DNA of 39,903 bases. It comes from Candidatus Eisenbacteria bacterium. Lineage in GTDB: Bacteria > Eisenbacteria > RBG-16-71-46. Numbering within the stretch: the first letter of the stretch is position 1; the number at the start of each line of letters is the position of its first letter. Location: positions 1 through 39,903 of the forward strand of contig JABFRW010000201.1 of NCBI GenBank assembly GCA_013140805.1, given 5' to 3'. Both the position numbers and the translations under genes were made by a program. This document shows, one piece after another, positions 1 through 8,800 of this stretch. A model generated the notes under the pieces. It saw only the letters and a program-made list of their open reading frames with translations, had not been told where the DNA came from and ran no database searches.

Positions 1-2
1 CG

Positions 3-376
3 TTCTCCCTGTGCTACTTCACGTCTGAGAACGGCGGCAAGGCGGCAACGGCGGCGCGGGCGGCCTCTTCGGCATCGGCGCGGGCGGCGCGAGTGGAGTG
101 GCCGGCACCGGAGCGCCCAACAGCGGCGGAACCGGTGGCACCGGAGCGGCCGGCATTCGCGGCGGTGGTGGTGGCGCCGGCGGCGGCGGCGCGGGCGGCA
201 TCACCGCGTGCGTCGCGAACGCGGGTGTGTCCGGTGGGACCTACTCGAACAACTCGTTCACGACCGGCGTGCCCGGCAACGGCGGCAACGGCGGTGTTCA
301 TCCGGTGACGTTCGTCCAGGCCCCGACTGGCCCGAACGGAAGCGCCTCGCAGACGGTCACGCTGCCGGGGAACTAG
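3..376 (+). pseudogene. Glycine-rich protein, C-terminal part, with apparent frameshift
   Basis: The gene enters from outside the window. Frame 3 reads FSLCYFTSENGG up to about base 38. The glycine-rich reading then continues in frame 2 (GGNGGAGGLFG...) to the TAG at 374-376, while frame 2 has a stop at 26-28. One base lost around 36-46 would join the two parts. The C-terminal part is a low-complexity GG-rich tract, then a short unique tail with two cysteines or near-cysteine contexts and the ending SQTVTLPGN. It resembles secreted PGRS- or collagen-like glycine-rich proteins in composition only; I do not recognise a family. The shift may be real or a sequencing error in a GGC repeat. Confidence 0.5.
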
Positions 377-394
377 CGACTCGAATCGTCACTC

Positions 395-441
395 AAAACA
401 TTGGGCGCGGCGCCGGATCCCGGCGCCGCGCCCGAGTGTTT
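395..441. terminator. Strong intrinsic terminator, probably bidirectional
   Basis: A perfect 14-bp GC-rich inverted repeat (403-416 with 420-433) encloses a 3-base loop. Outside the stem, AAAACA at 395-400 pairs with TGTTTT at 437-442, giving an A-tract before and a T-tract after the stem. It lies 19 bases after the glycine-rich gene's stop and before the kinase gene. Confidence 0.8.
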
Positions 442-488
442 TCGGAGCCAGCGACACGCCGTCTCCGTTACTGCCACGTGGAGCATCC

Positions 489-3400
489 ATGTCCGATGAG
501 CCGCGCCCGCCCCGCAACGAACACGATGAGACGCGAACCATGCACGCCTCGGCGGGCGAGGCGGCTCCGCCCGAGTTGGGCGGTATGCCGGCCGAGGTCG
601 ATGGCTACCGGCTGCTCGGCGTGCTGGGGCAGGGCGGCATGGGTGTCGTGTACCTGGCCGAGCAGAAGGAGCCGCGCCGGCGCGTCGCTCTGAAGGTGAT
701 CCGCGGCAGCGCGCACACCGACGCGCTGCACGTGCGACTGTTCCGGCGCGAAGCCGAGACGCTGGGCCGGCTGCGGCACCCCAACATCGGCGCCATCTAT
801 GGTGCCGGGCGCCTGCCCGACGGCCGGCCGTACTTCGCCATGGAATTGGTCGAAGGCCCGACGCTCGATGTCTATCTGGCGTCGCGGCCGTCGCCCGCCA
901 ACCGCGCCGAGCTGCTGCACCGGCTCGCGCTCGCCGGCCGCATCGCCGAGGCCGTGCACTACGCGCATCAGCGGGGCGTCATCCACCGCGATCTCAAGCC
1001 CTCGAACATCGTCATCCCCACGCAGCTCGGCGCTGACACGACCGGTTCGAGCACCGCGGCCGCCCTCGATGTGAAGATCCTCGACTTCGGACTCGCGCGG
1101 CTCACCGATGACGACTCGCAGATGAGCGTCATGAGCGACGTGGGGTCGATCCGCGGAACCTTGCCCTACATGAGCCCCGAGCAGGTGCGCGGCGACACGC
1201 ACGCGCTCGATGTGCGCTCAGACGTTTACGCGCTCGGCGTGATCCTGTTCGAGATGCTCGCCGGCGAGCGGCCGTATGACGTGAGCCGCGTGTCGCTGCC
1301 CGAGGCCATGCGCGTGATCAGCGAGCAGGAGCCGCGAGCCCTGCGCGATACGCCGAGCGGCCTGATCCGCGTGGACACCGATCTGCAGAGCATCGTGCTC
1401 AAGGCGCTCGCCAAGGAGCCCGACCGACGCTATTCGAGCGCTGCGGCGCTCGCCGAGGACCTGGATCGCTACCGCAACTCGCAGCCCGTGCTCGCGCGCA
1501 CGCCCAGCACGGCCTACCAGGTGCGCAAGCTGGTCGCGCGCCACAAGCCGCTCGTGGCCGCGCTCTCGGTTGCGCTGCTGGCGATCGTCGCGTCGGCGAT
1601 CGTGAGCACCGCCATGTTTCTGCGCGCGCGCAACGAGGCAGCCAAGTCGCAGCAGGTCGCCGCGTTTCTGTCCGACATGCTCGAGGGCGCAGGTCCATCG
1701 GTCGCGCGCGGCCAGGACACGGCGCTCATGCGCGAGATCCTGGATCGCACGGCCGGGCGTGTGCGCACCGAGCTGGCCGGACAACCCGACGTGGCCGCCG
1801 GGATCGAGCAGGTGCTGGGCCGCACGTACCTGCAGATCGGCGACCTTGCCGCGGCAGAGCAGCACGCGCGCGCGGCGTTCGAGACGCATCGTCGCCTGCG
1901 TCGGGCGCCGCACGCGGACCTGGCTGCCGATCTCTCGCTGCTGGCCGAGACCAGCTGGCGCAGTGGCCGGCTGGCGCGCGCCGACTCGGTGGGCCGCGAG
2001 GGCGTTGCCATGTGGCGTGCCCTGCATAAGGGAGCGAACCCGAGCCTGGCGGAGGCACTGATCTCGCTCGGCAGCATCGAGCTGGATGCCTCGCAGTTCG
2101 AAGCGGCCGAGCCGCTCATGCGAGAGGGACTGGCGATGACCCAGGCTCTGCACCCGAACGGCGACCGGACCGTTGCAGTGGGATTCAACGCACTCGGCAA
2201 CCTGATGCACTACAGCGGACGATACGACGAGTCCGATTCGCTCTACCGGCTTGCGCTCGACATGCACCGCCGGATCGGCGGTGACTTGAACCCCGACGTC
2301 GAGGTGGATCTGGTCAACATGGGACAGGTGGAAATCAGCCGCGGGCGCTTTGCCGCGGCGGAGTCGCTGGTGCGAGCGGGGCTCGAGACCGGACAGCAGA
2401 TCCACCCGGGCAACTATCCTGACCGCGCGGGAGAACTGCTCACGCTGGCGATGGTCTATCACCGCATGGGTGCCATGGCACGCGCGGAATCGCTGGCGCG
2501 TGAAGCCGTGGTGGTTGCACGAGGAGTGCGCGGCGGCGGGTTGGTGGCGGTGGGTGATGCGCTCAGCGCCGTGGGCGTCTACGTGAACGACTCCGGACGC
2601 TCCGAGGAGGCGCTCGCGATCCACCGCGAGGCGCTGGCCGCCTATCGCGAAGCTGGCGATGCCGGCGCGTCGCGCGTGGCGACTGCGCTCGATAACCTGG
2701 CGAGCGCGCTGTCGAGCCTGGGGCACTTTGACGCGGCGGACTCCGTGTACCGCGAGACCATTCCTCTGAAGGTGGCGGCGTACGGAGCGGGCAACCCGCA
2801 GACGTTGCTGACCATGAACAACTACGCGCGCATGAAGTACTTCCTGGGCGATCTGACCGGGGCCGAGGCGTTGTTCCGTGAGGTGCTGAAAGGCCGGCGG
2901 AAGGCGCTGGGAGAGGGCAGCGATCAGGTGGCCGTGACCATGAGCGACATCTCCCGCAGCGCGCAGGCACGCGGGCAGCTGGCCGAAGCCGAGTCGCTGC
3001 TGACCCCCGCGGTCGCCATCCTGACCGCGAGCCTCGGGCCCGACAACATGAACACCAACTTCGCGTACGCCAGTCTGGGCCGCCTGCACCGCGAGCAAGG
3101 CCAGTACGCCAAGGCCGCGACGGAGCTACGCGAGGCGCGAACACGCCTGGCCGCCGCGCTTGGAGACGCGAACCCTGAAGTGGTGTGGATCAACTACGAG
3201 CTCGCCGGTGCGCAGGGCGCAGGGGGGCCATCGCGCGAGGCCGACTCGTTGTTCGGTTCGCTCGCGAACGCGCCACCCGGACAGCTCCCGCCGAACGAGA
3301 TGCTGCGATTCCACCTGGCCTACGGGCAGTACCTGACGAAGCTGGGCCGCGACGCGGAGGCCGAGAAGTACCTGCTGCTCGCCGAATCGGCGCTGCGCGC

Positions 3401-3602
3401 GCCGCGCGAGTCGAACATGCGCCGCCGCCTGAGCGTGCTGGATGCACTGGTGGATTTGGAGCGCGACTGGGCGACACGTGCGCCGTCGCCTGCACGCGCG
3501 GCCGCGCTGCGGCACTGGACGTCGGTGAGCGATGCGGAAGCGCCGGAGCTGCGGGCGGCGATTGCGGAGGGGCGGGCGCCGCGGTTGGGCGGAGCGAGGT
3601 AG
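489..3602 (+). CDS. Membrane-anchored Ser/Thr protein kinase with C-terminal TPR repeats
   Basis: Hanks-type (PknB-like) kinase, 1037 aa. The N-terminal cytoplasmic kinase domain spans about residues 40-330: glycine loop GQGGMGVVY (47-55), ATP-binding lysine in VALKV (K69), catalytic loop HRDLKPSN (166-173), DFG (199-201) and the GTLPYMSPEQ activation segment. All key residues are present, so it should be active. One transmembrane helix follows (about 354-377). The remainder, about 380-1000, is a long series of TPR repeats of the kinesin-light-chain type, probably outside the membrane, as a ligand or partner sensor. This architecture is common in Acidobacteria- and Gemmatimonadota-like genomes. 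The ATG at 489 follows the terminator directly; its SD is weak. The substrate is unknown. Confidence 0.93.
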   Translation: MSDEPRPPRNEHDETRTMHASAGEAAPPELGGMPAEVDGYRLLGVLGQGGMGVVYLAEQKEPRRRVALKVIRGSAHTDALHVRLFRREAETLGRLRHPNIGAIYGAGRLPDGRPYFAMELVEGPTLDVYLASRPSPANRAELLHRLALAGRIAEAVHYAHQRGVIHRDLKPSNIVIPTQLGADTTGSSTAAALDVKILDFGLARLTDDDSQMSVMSDVGSIRGTLPYMSPEQVRGDTHALDVRSDVYALGVILFEMLAGERPYDVSRVSLPEAMRVISEQEPRALRDTPSGLIRVDTDLQSIVLKALAKEPDRRYSSAAALAEDLDRYRNSQPVLARTPSTAYQVRKLVARHKPLVAALSVALLAIVASAIVSTAMFLRARNEAAKSQQVAAFLSDMLEGAGPSVARGQDTALMREILDRTAGRVRTELAGQPDVAAGIEQVLGRTYLQIGDLAAAEQHARAAFETHRRLRRAPHADLAADLSLLAETSWRSGRLARADSVGREGVAMWRALHKGANPSLAEALISLGSIELDASQFEAAEPLMREGLAMTQALHPNGDRTVAVGFNALGNLMHYSGRYDESDSLYRLALDMHRRIGGDLNPDVEVDLVNMGQVEISRGRFAAAESLVRAGLETGQQIHPGNYPDRAGELLTLAMVYHRMGAMARAESLAREAVVVARGVRGGGLVAVGDALSAVGVYVNDSGRSEEALAIHREALAAYREAGDAGASRVATALDNLASALSSLGHFDAADSVYRETIPLKVAAYGAGNPQTLLTMNNYARMKYFLGDLTGAEALFREVLKGRRKALGEGSDQVAVTMSDISRSAQARGQLAEAESLLTPAVAILTASLGPDNMNTNFAYASLGRLHREQGQYAKAATELREARTRLAAALGDANPEVVWINYELAGAQGAGGPSREADSLFGSLANAPPGQLPPNEMLRFHLAYGQYLTKLGRDAEAEKYLLLAESALRAPRESNMRRRLSVLDALVDLERDWATRAPSPARAAALRHWTSVSDAEAPELRAAIAEGRAPRLGGAR

Positions 3603-3642
3603 AGGGGGACGGGATGGCGCGTTGGGCCCTGGACGACCCGTC

Positions 3643-4077
3643 ATGAGCAGAGCCATCGCTCGCATGCTTCCATCGCTCCGCGCCCGCGTGACGTTCGTCG
3701 TGCTCGCCGTGGGGACGATTGCGCTCGGTCTTGGAGTGCACGCGTACGGCTCGGGGCTTGGCTCGTCGGCGCGCGATGTGGTCGGTGATGCGCTCTGGGC
3801 CATGATGATCGCGTGGTGGATCGGGGCGCTCGCGCCATCCGGATCGCTGCGCGTCCGCAGCGCGGTGGCCTTTGCGATCTGCGTCGGGGTCGAGCTTAGC
3901 CAGCTCCTGCGCACCCCGGAACTCGACGCTCTGCGGAGCACTCCGGTCGGACAACTGGTGCTTGGGAGTGGGTTCGATGCGCGAGACTTGGTGGCCTACG
4001 CGGTCGGCGTACTGGGAGCGGTCGGCCTCGAATTGGCGGTCCATTCGCGACAGACTCGTGCTTCGCGGGGCGAGTGA
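3643..4077 (+). CDS. DUF2809 family small membrane protein
   Basis: 144 aa starting at the ATG at 3643, 40 bases after the kinase stop; a longer in-frame ORF runs back into the kinase gene but its extra N-terminus is arginine-rich shadow sequence. Three or four hydrophobic segments are visible (FVVLAVGTIALGLGVHAY, ALWAMMIAWWIGAL, AVAFAICVGVELSQLL, LVAYAVGVLGAVGLEL). The motifs VGDALWA, GVELSQL and FDARDLVAYAVG match the DUF2809 family of bacterial inner-membrane proteins, whose function is unknown. Probably cotranscribed with the kinase. Confidence 0.82.
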   Translation: MSRAIARMLPSLRARVTFVVLAVGTIALGLGVHAYGSGLGSSARDVVGDALWAMMIAWWIGALAPSGSLRVRSAVAFAICVGVELSQLLRTPELDALRSTPVGQLVLGSGFDARDLVAYAVGVLGAVGLELAVHSRQTRASRGE

Positions 4078-4226
4078 GCGGGTTGGACCGACTCGCCGAG
4101 GCTCCCGACTGGTTTCTGGTGCTCACCTTGTGTCGTTGGATATGCCCGCGGTTTCCAAGTCCATAGCGACACTCGAACCCGACGAACTCCACAAAGCACT
4201 GCGAGAACGCTGGTAGGATTGTCGCC

Positions 4227-4661
4227 ATGAGACGCGTCCTGGCGTTGATCGGACTCCTGCTCTTGACCGCCCCTCGAGCACTCGCTTGCACCTGCCAAGC
4301 TGAGCTGTCGGTGGCGTACTCCCGAGGTCTCGCTGACGCTGTCTTTGTCGGTGAGGTCCTCTCGATCCGAGACAGATCGTTCGGTGCAGGTGGCCGCAGT
4401 GGCAAGTACATTGGAAGGGTCGCCCGTTTGCGAGTTCTCACCGCGTGGAAGGGAGTCGCCCCCGGTACCATTCTCAAGATGTTCACGGGCCACGGCGGAG
4501 ACTGCGGCTACGACTTCGGACGAAGCTCGAGACATCTTGTGTACGCGACTCGCTGGGGCAACAAAACCGAGCTGACGACAAACATCTGCACGCGAAGTCG
4601 GCCAATGCCCTACGGAGCTCCTGATTCAGTTGCACTCAGTCGATTGGTCACACTTCGCTGA
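4227..4661 (+). CDS. Secreted TIMP/NTR-like cysteine protein
   Basis: 144 aa. A signal peptide (about 1-20, LALIGLLLLTAPRALA) is followed directly by CTC, as in the mature N-terminus of tissue-inhibitor-of-metalloproteinase-like NTR domains. Later features fit the same fold: AVFVGEV, LKMFTGHGGDCGYDF, and the G-x-x-HLVYAT strand. Bacterial members are exported and their roles are mostly untested; protease inhibition is only an analogy. A TAGGAT hexamer lies about 9 bases upstream of the ATG and no SD is visible, so the message may be near-leaderless. The stop overlaps the leader of the next gene. Confidence 0.7.
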   Translation: MRRVLALIGLLLLTAPRALACTCQAELSVAYSRGLADAVFVGEVLSIRDRSFGAGGRSGKYIGRVARLRVLTAWKGVAPGTILKMFTGHGGDCGYDFGRSSRHLVYATRWGNKTELTTNICTRSRPMPYGAPDSVALSRLVTLR

Positions 4662-4674
4662 AATGGAGGTCGCG

Positions 4675-4962
4675 ATGGCAAAGCGTTTCTTCTACGTTTG
4701 CGCGGGGCTGTTTCTGCTGGCAGGGGCCTACGCGATGGGGGCGAGGAATGCGGTGGCGCAGGCTCCGAGCAATCCCGTCGTTGGAACGTTCTCAGCAGAC
4801 GTTTGCGCTTCGGGCTTCGCAAGCGCAGTCGTCACGGCCAACGGCGATGTGTACGGGTGCGCTGGCGGCGGGCAATGGGTTCACCACGGTAACGTGTTTG
4901 CAGGCGGCCCGATTCCAACGAAGCAAGAGAGCTTCGGCAGCGTGAAGGCGCGGTATCGATAG
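4675..4962 (+). CDS. Small exported protein, unknown function
   Basis: 95 aa from the ATG at 4675, chosen because GGAGGT at 4665-4670 sits at ideal spacing; an upstream in-frame ATG (4630) would overlap the TIMP-like gene. The N-terminus is a signal peptide or signal anchor (FFYVCAGLFLLAGAYAMGA), followed by ARNAVAQA. The mature part has the pattern SGFASAVVTANGDVYGC and a GGGQWVHHGNVF segment, like a single beta-propeller or blade-type repeat. I recognise no family. It forms a tight series with the genes on either side. Confidence 0.65.
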   Translation: MAKRFFYVCAGLFLLAGAYAMGARNAVAQAPSNPVVGTFSADVCASGFASAVVTANGDVYGCAGGGQWVHHGNVFAGGPIPTKQESFGSVKARYR

Positions 4963-4970
4963 GAGTCGAC

Positions 4971-5204
4971 TTGAGACTGGTCGTAGCGGTTGCACTCGCG
5001 TTCTCAATTCATGGCTGCGGTGATGGCCGTCCCGACGAAGCACAAGCTCGCGCGCCCGGCGGTCTGCCGATCGCCCAACTGCTCGATCTCGCGATCCCGC
5101 TCGCAAACAGATCGGTGGCAGCGCGTGAGAAGGCGGTCGTCCATTGCGACCTCAATCCCGCGAACCGCCTCGCCGTGACGCCGACTCGAGTTCGAGCTTG
5201 CTGA
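4971..5204 (+). CDS. Putative short lipoprotein
   Basis: 77 aa with a TTG start and AGGAG at 4961-4965. The N-terminus RLVVAVALAFSIHGC resembles a lipoprotein signal with a weak lipobox ending at Cys16. The rest has no recognisable domain. The end overlaps the start of the CPBP gene. It could be a remnant or a chance ORF; the SD and position in a tight series support it modestly. Confidence 0.4.
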   Translation: MRLVVAVALAFSIHGCGDGRPDEAQARAPGGLPIAQLLDLAIPLANRSVAAREKAVVHCDLNPANRLAVTPTRVRAC

Positions 5205-5971
5205 CTTCGCTCAGACCACGGCAATTGCTCGTCCTCTTCTTCGCGCTCGCCTATGCCATTTCGTGGGCGTCCTTCCAGATTCTCCATGGCCCATCGGTCT
5301 TCACTCTCGGTCCGTTGCTGGCGGCGCTCCTCCTCGCGGCGGTCACGGGAGGAGGGACCCGTCTGCGAATGCTCGCGGGTCGAATGCTTCGTTGGCGCGT
5401 CCGCCCGATCTGGATGGCGGCTGCGTTTCTGGTCCCCGTGGCGATCGGACTGGCGACGGTCGCGGTTACCTTCGCCCTCGGTGCACGGTTCGCGACTCCC
5501 GTCACGATCGGACCCTGGTACCGATCGCTTCTGTTGTTCGGCATGCTTCTGGTCACCGGCGACACGCTATTCGAGGAGACCGGCTGGAGAGGGTTCGCGC
5601 TGCCCGAGTTTTCCGCTCGACGCTCACGCCTGACGAACTCCCTGATCTTAGGCGTGCTGCTGGCCGGGTGGCATCTTCCGCTCGCACTGTCTGAGTCCAC
5701 CGCAGTCGTCCCTTATCTGGTGGCGGCGCTCACGTCCGCGGTCGTGACCAACTTCGTGTACCACTATGGACGCGAGAGCGGCCTGATCGCCTGGATCTAC
5801 CACACGTCCGCCAACACGGTCGGCCAGTTCTTCCTGCCTCTGTTCTCAGAGCCGGATCGAGTGACCTACTTCTGGGCACTCGCGGGAGTGAACGTCGTGG
5901 CGGCAGTGGCGATCGTCTCGGCGACGGGTCGAGAGTTCAGTCTCCCAAGGCGGACCGCGACGATCAACTGA
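5198..5971 (+). CDS. CPBP-family intramembrane metalloprotease
   Basis: About 257 aa if started at the TTG at 5198 (a TTG at 5144 would add 18 residues; neither has a clear SD). Multi-pass membrane protein with the CPBP/Abi signature: EETGWRG (E126, E127, R131 from the 5198 start), then GWHLPLAL and HTSANT, which supply the metal-binding Glu/His residues of motifs 1, 2 and 4. The family is related to Rce1 and includes prenyl-protein proteases and bacteriocin self-immunity proteins; substrate unknown. All motif residues are present. Confidence 0.85.
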   Translation: MLTSLRPRQLLVLFFALAYAISWASFQILHGPSVFTLGPLLAALLLAAVTGGGTRLRMLAGRMLRWRVRPIWMAAAFLVPVAIGLATVAVTFALGARFATPVTIGPWYRSLLLFGMLLVTGDTLFEETGWRGFALPEFSARRSRLTNSLILGVLLAGWHLPLALSESTAVVPYLVAALTSAVVTNFVYHYGRESGLIAWIYHTSANTVGQFFLPLFSEPDRVTYFWALAGVNVVAAVAIVSATGREFSLPRRTATIN

Positions 5972-5992
5972 CCGCGGGTCCGCGACTTCCGA

Positions 5993-6943
5993 TCAGTCGG
6001 AGCCTCGCGCGCGCGCGCCGTCATCCGCAAGCACTCCGATCTTGTGCAACCACGCCTCCATGAGCTCCGGCCAGCGAGTGATCGGCAGCTTCGTTCGCCG
6101 CAGGCCGAAGCCGTGGCGGCCCTTCTCGAACACGTGCAGCTCCGCCGGCACTCCGGCCTTTTTCAGAGCCGAGTGGTAGACGATCGAGTTCTCCACGGGG
6201 TCGATCGGATCATCCTGTGCCTGCACGAGGAACGTCGGTGGAGTATGTGCCGTGACGTGGATGTCGGAGTTCAGGATGCGCCCCTTGCGAGTCGCCAGGT
6301 GGCCGGGGTAGAGCGCGACGGCGAAGTCGGGACGCCATCTCTCGCGATCGGCGGCATCGACGGGCGCATAGATGCGTTCCGCGTGCGTGCTGATCGACGC
6401 GACCATGTGACCGCCCGCGGAAAAACCGAGCACCCCGATCTTGTGAGGATCGATCTGCCATTCGGCCGCGTGCGAGCGCACGAGGCTCATGGCTCGCTGT
6501 GCGTCCTGGAGCGCCGTCGGGCAGTCACGATGCGGTCCTACCACGGCGCACGGTACGCGGTACTTGAGGAGCACAGCGGTGACGCCGCGAGATGCCAGCC
6601 AATCACAGACCTCCGAGCCTTCGAGATCGATCGCCAGGACGTTGTAGCCACCTCCCGGGAAGACGACGACCGCGGCGCCGGTGTTCGTCTGCTTCGGCGA
6701 ATACACGGTGATCGTAGGCGTCGCGACGTTCCTGACGTAGGCCCAAGTCCTGCCGGCGACGTACTTAGCGGGCTCGACGTTGGCCGCGGTCTCCGGCCCG
6801 GGAACTGGCACTGCGTCCGGGACCTTGCCGGGCCATAGCGGCAACTGCGTGTGACCCGGAGACGGCTGCCAGGGCGCGGCATGCGCGCCAGTAGCTTGGA
6901 ATGCGAGAAGCAGGACGAGTGAGGCTGCCGTGCGTCGATTCAT
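5993..6943 (-). CDS. Exported alpha/beta hydrolase (esterase/lipase type)
   Basis: 316 aa from the ATG at 6941-6943, chosen because GGAGGG lies just upstream; a longer frame reaches 7027 but starts without an SD and lacks the signal peptide at its N-terminus. Signal peptide about 1-22 (LVLLLAFQATGAHA). Alpha/beta-hydrolase features: oxyanion motif FPGGGY (95-100), nucleophile elbow GFSAGG with S175, acid in QAQDDPID (D244 or D245), and H277 in GRHGFG. It resembles acetyl-xylan or carbohydrate esterases and BD-FAE-type proteins, so deacylation of a plant or cell-wall polysaccharide is plausible. It converges on the CPBP gene. Confidence 0.85.
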   Translation of the reverse strand: MNRRTAASLVLLLAFQATGAHAAPWQPSPGHTQLPLWPGKVPDAVPVPGPETAANVEPAKYVAGRTWAYVRNVATPTITVYSPKQTNTGAAVVVFPGGGYNVLAIDLEGSEVCDWLASRGVTAVLLKYRVPCAVVGPHRDCPTALQDAQRAMSLVRSHAAEWQIDPHKIGVLGFSAGGHMVASISTHAERIYAPVDAADRERWRPDFAVALYPGHLATRKGRILNSDIHVTAHTPPTFLVQAQDDPIDPVENSIVYHSALKKAGVPAELHVFEKGRHGFGLRRTKLPITRWPELMEAWLHKIGVLADDGARARGSD

Positions 6944-7444
6944 CGGGATCCCTCCGGTCGTCCAGGGGGCCGTTGTCCGCCCCCGTTCGATCTCGCTGCT
7001 CAGCCGAGACCTGGAATGCGACGTCACACTTTAGTTGAGACGGACCGGCGAGCGGGGCTTCGTCTTGTGATCAGGAGACGACAGGAAGGGACAGGAGTGG
7101 ACTTTGAAGAGGGCGACCAATCGGCCCGAGGAGCCTGAGAAGCGCGGCGGCTAGTACGGCCGCTGAGGCGAGCGCGAGCGGCGGGCGGAACGGGGCGCGT
7201 GATGGGGGGGGCGGTTCACGGGATCTCCATCCGAAGGTCTTCGGGTCGGCGCCGAGACGCTGGCAAACTGGCGCAACCTGGGCGCTCGATGTTTCGAGGG
7301 GAGGACGCGTTCTACCTGCGCGGAGGTTGGCGGGGCCAGCGCGGGCTCTCCTGCAGCGAGTCGGCGGGCGACCGGAAGCATCGCTCCTCAGCCCCATGTG
7401 CGGGCGCCGGGAACCATTCCGGACCTCCGCGCCTTCCAGCCTGC
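6944..7444. other. Intergenic region between divergent hydrolase and ndh genes
   Basis: About 500 bases without a convincing gene. ORFs here are arginine/proline-rich shadows. It contains the hydrolase SD (near 6950), a purine-rich stretch at 7070-7115, and a conserved ECF-type promoter motif at its right end (7409-7439). Confidence 0.6.
7409..7439 (+). promoter_or_regulatory. ECF-type promoter motif, site 1 (ndh)
   Basis: GGGAAC at 7409-7414 and TTCCAG at 7434-7439, with 19 bases between GGGAAC and TTC. Five other sites in this window have identical spacing. The ndh ATG at 7445 begins only 11 bases after the start of TTC and has no SD, so this transcript is probably leaderless. Confidence 0.65.
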
Positions 7445-8800
7445 ATGAGCCACCCCACACCGACACGGATCCTGATCCTCGGCGGCGGCTTCGGCGGGGT
7501 CTACGCCGCGCTGGAGCTGATGCGCGCGCACCGGCCGGATCGTCCGCTGCACATTACCCTCGTCAACCGCGACAACTTCTTCCTGTTCACCCCGATGCTG
7601 CACGAGGTCGCGGCCAGCGACCTCGACTTCACGCACATCGTCAATCCGCTGCGGAAGCTGCTGCCCGGCGTGCATCTCTTCCACGGCGATGTCGACTCGA
7701 TCGATCTGGCAACGAAGCGCGTCACGGTCTCGCACGGCAGCGACCATCACGATCACGAGATCGAGTACGACCACCTGATCCTCGGCTTCGGCTCGGTCAC
7801 CAACTTCTTCGGTTTGCCCGGCCTTGCCGAGCGCGCCATCACCATGAAGTCGCTGGGCGACGCGATCCACCTGCGCAATCGGGCGATCGCGCACCTCGAG
7901 GAAGCCAACTTCGAGTGCGGCGCGCACAATCGCGAGCCGCTGCTGCGAGTCGTCGTCGCCGGCGGTGGCTTCGCCGGTGTCGAGACGGTCGGGGCGCTCC
8001 ACGACTTCCTCGAGGAGGCGGTCCGCTTCTATCCGAACCTCGACGTGGGGGCGATCCGCATGACGTTGGTGCATCCGGGCGAGGTGATCCTGCCCGAACT
8101 CGGGCCCGAACTCGGCGCCTACGCGCAGCGCAAGCTGATCGAGCGCGGCATCGACGTGCGCACCCGCACCCGCGTCACCGGCGTTACCGCGGATGGTGTC
8201 GCACTGAGCGATGGCACCAGCCTCGCCACGCGCACGCTGGTGTGGACCGCGGGCACCTCGCCGCACCCGCTGCTCGCGACGTTGCCGGTCACCTGCGAAC
8301 GCGGCCGCGTGCGGGTCAATGCCCAGCTCGAAGTGGCAGAATGGCCCGGCGTATGGGCGGTCGGCGACTGCGCTTCGATTCCCGATCCGGCTACGGGTGG
8401 CGCATGCCCGCCGACCGCTCAGCACGCCATCCGCCAGGGCACCCTGATCGCCCGCAACATTCTGGCGACGATCGCCGGCCGGCCGCGGCGCGCATTCGCC
8501 TTCCGCGGCCTTGGCCAGCTCGCCGCCATCGGCAAGCGCACCGGCGTCGCGCGGGTGTTCGGCCTGCAGTTTTCGGGTTTCCTCGCCTGGTGGCTGTGGA
8601 GGACGGTCTACCTCAGCAAGCTGCCGCGTGCCGAGAAGAAGATGCGCGTGATGCTCGACTGGACGCTCGACCTGATCTTCGCCAAGGACCTCGTTCATTT
8701 CGAGACGGCGCGCTCGTTCGCCTACGACTCGCCGATGAGAGTGATGCCCGAAACGGTCGGCACCGCTGCGGTGGCGCCTACCCAGGAGGTCCGCCCGTGA
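7445..8800 (+). CDS. ndh: Type II NADH dehydrogenase (NDH-2)
   Basis: 451 aa FAD-dependent, non-proton-pumping NADH:quinone oxidoreductase. The FAD-binding Rossmann motif LGGGFGG is near the N-terminus; the NADH-binding motif AGGGFAGVE starts around residue 172. The typical WTAGTSPHPL and VWAVGDCAS segments follow. The C-terminus carries a hydrophobic/aromatic patch (GFLAWWLWRTVYL) and basic residues for membrane attachment. The ATG at 7445 starts the protein right at the Rossmann strand; the frame stays open to 7199, but that extension is not protein-like. It overlaps the GH1 gene by four bases (GTGA), so the two are translationally coupled. Confidence 0.93.
   Translation: MSHPTPTRILILGGGFGGVYAALELMRAHRPDRPLHITLVNRDNFFLFTPMLHEVAASDLDFTHIVNPLRKLLPGVHLFHGDVDSIDLATKRVTVSHGSDHHDHEIEYDHLILGFGSVTNFFGLPGLAERAITMKSLGDAIHLRNRAIAHLEEANFECGAHNREPLLRVVVAGGGFAGVETVGALHDFLEEAVRFYPNLDVGAIRMTLVHPGEVILPELGPELGAYAQRKLIERGIDVRTRTRVTGVTADGVALSDGTSLATRTLVWTAGTSPHPLLATLPVTCERGRVRVNAQLEVAEWPGVWAVGDCASIPDPATGGACPPTAQHAIRQGTLIARNILATIAGRPRRAFAFRGLGQLAAIGKRTGVARVFGLQFSGFLAWWLWRTVYLSKLPRAEKKMRVMLDWTLDLIFAKDLVHFETARSFAYDSPMRVMPETVGTAAVAPTQEVRP

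Noticed and set aside
368-395. GGGAAC before the kinase gene
   Set aside because: TCA instead of TTC at the required position, and a strong terminator follows before the gene.
1218-3098. Long minus-strand ORF opposite the kinase and similar long ORFs opposite GH63 and GH133
   Set aside because: High-GC shadow frames rich in Arg, His and Ala with no domain pattern; the plus-strand genes have full motif sets.
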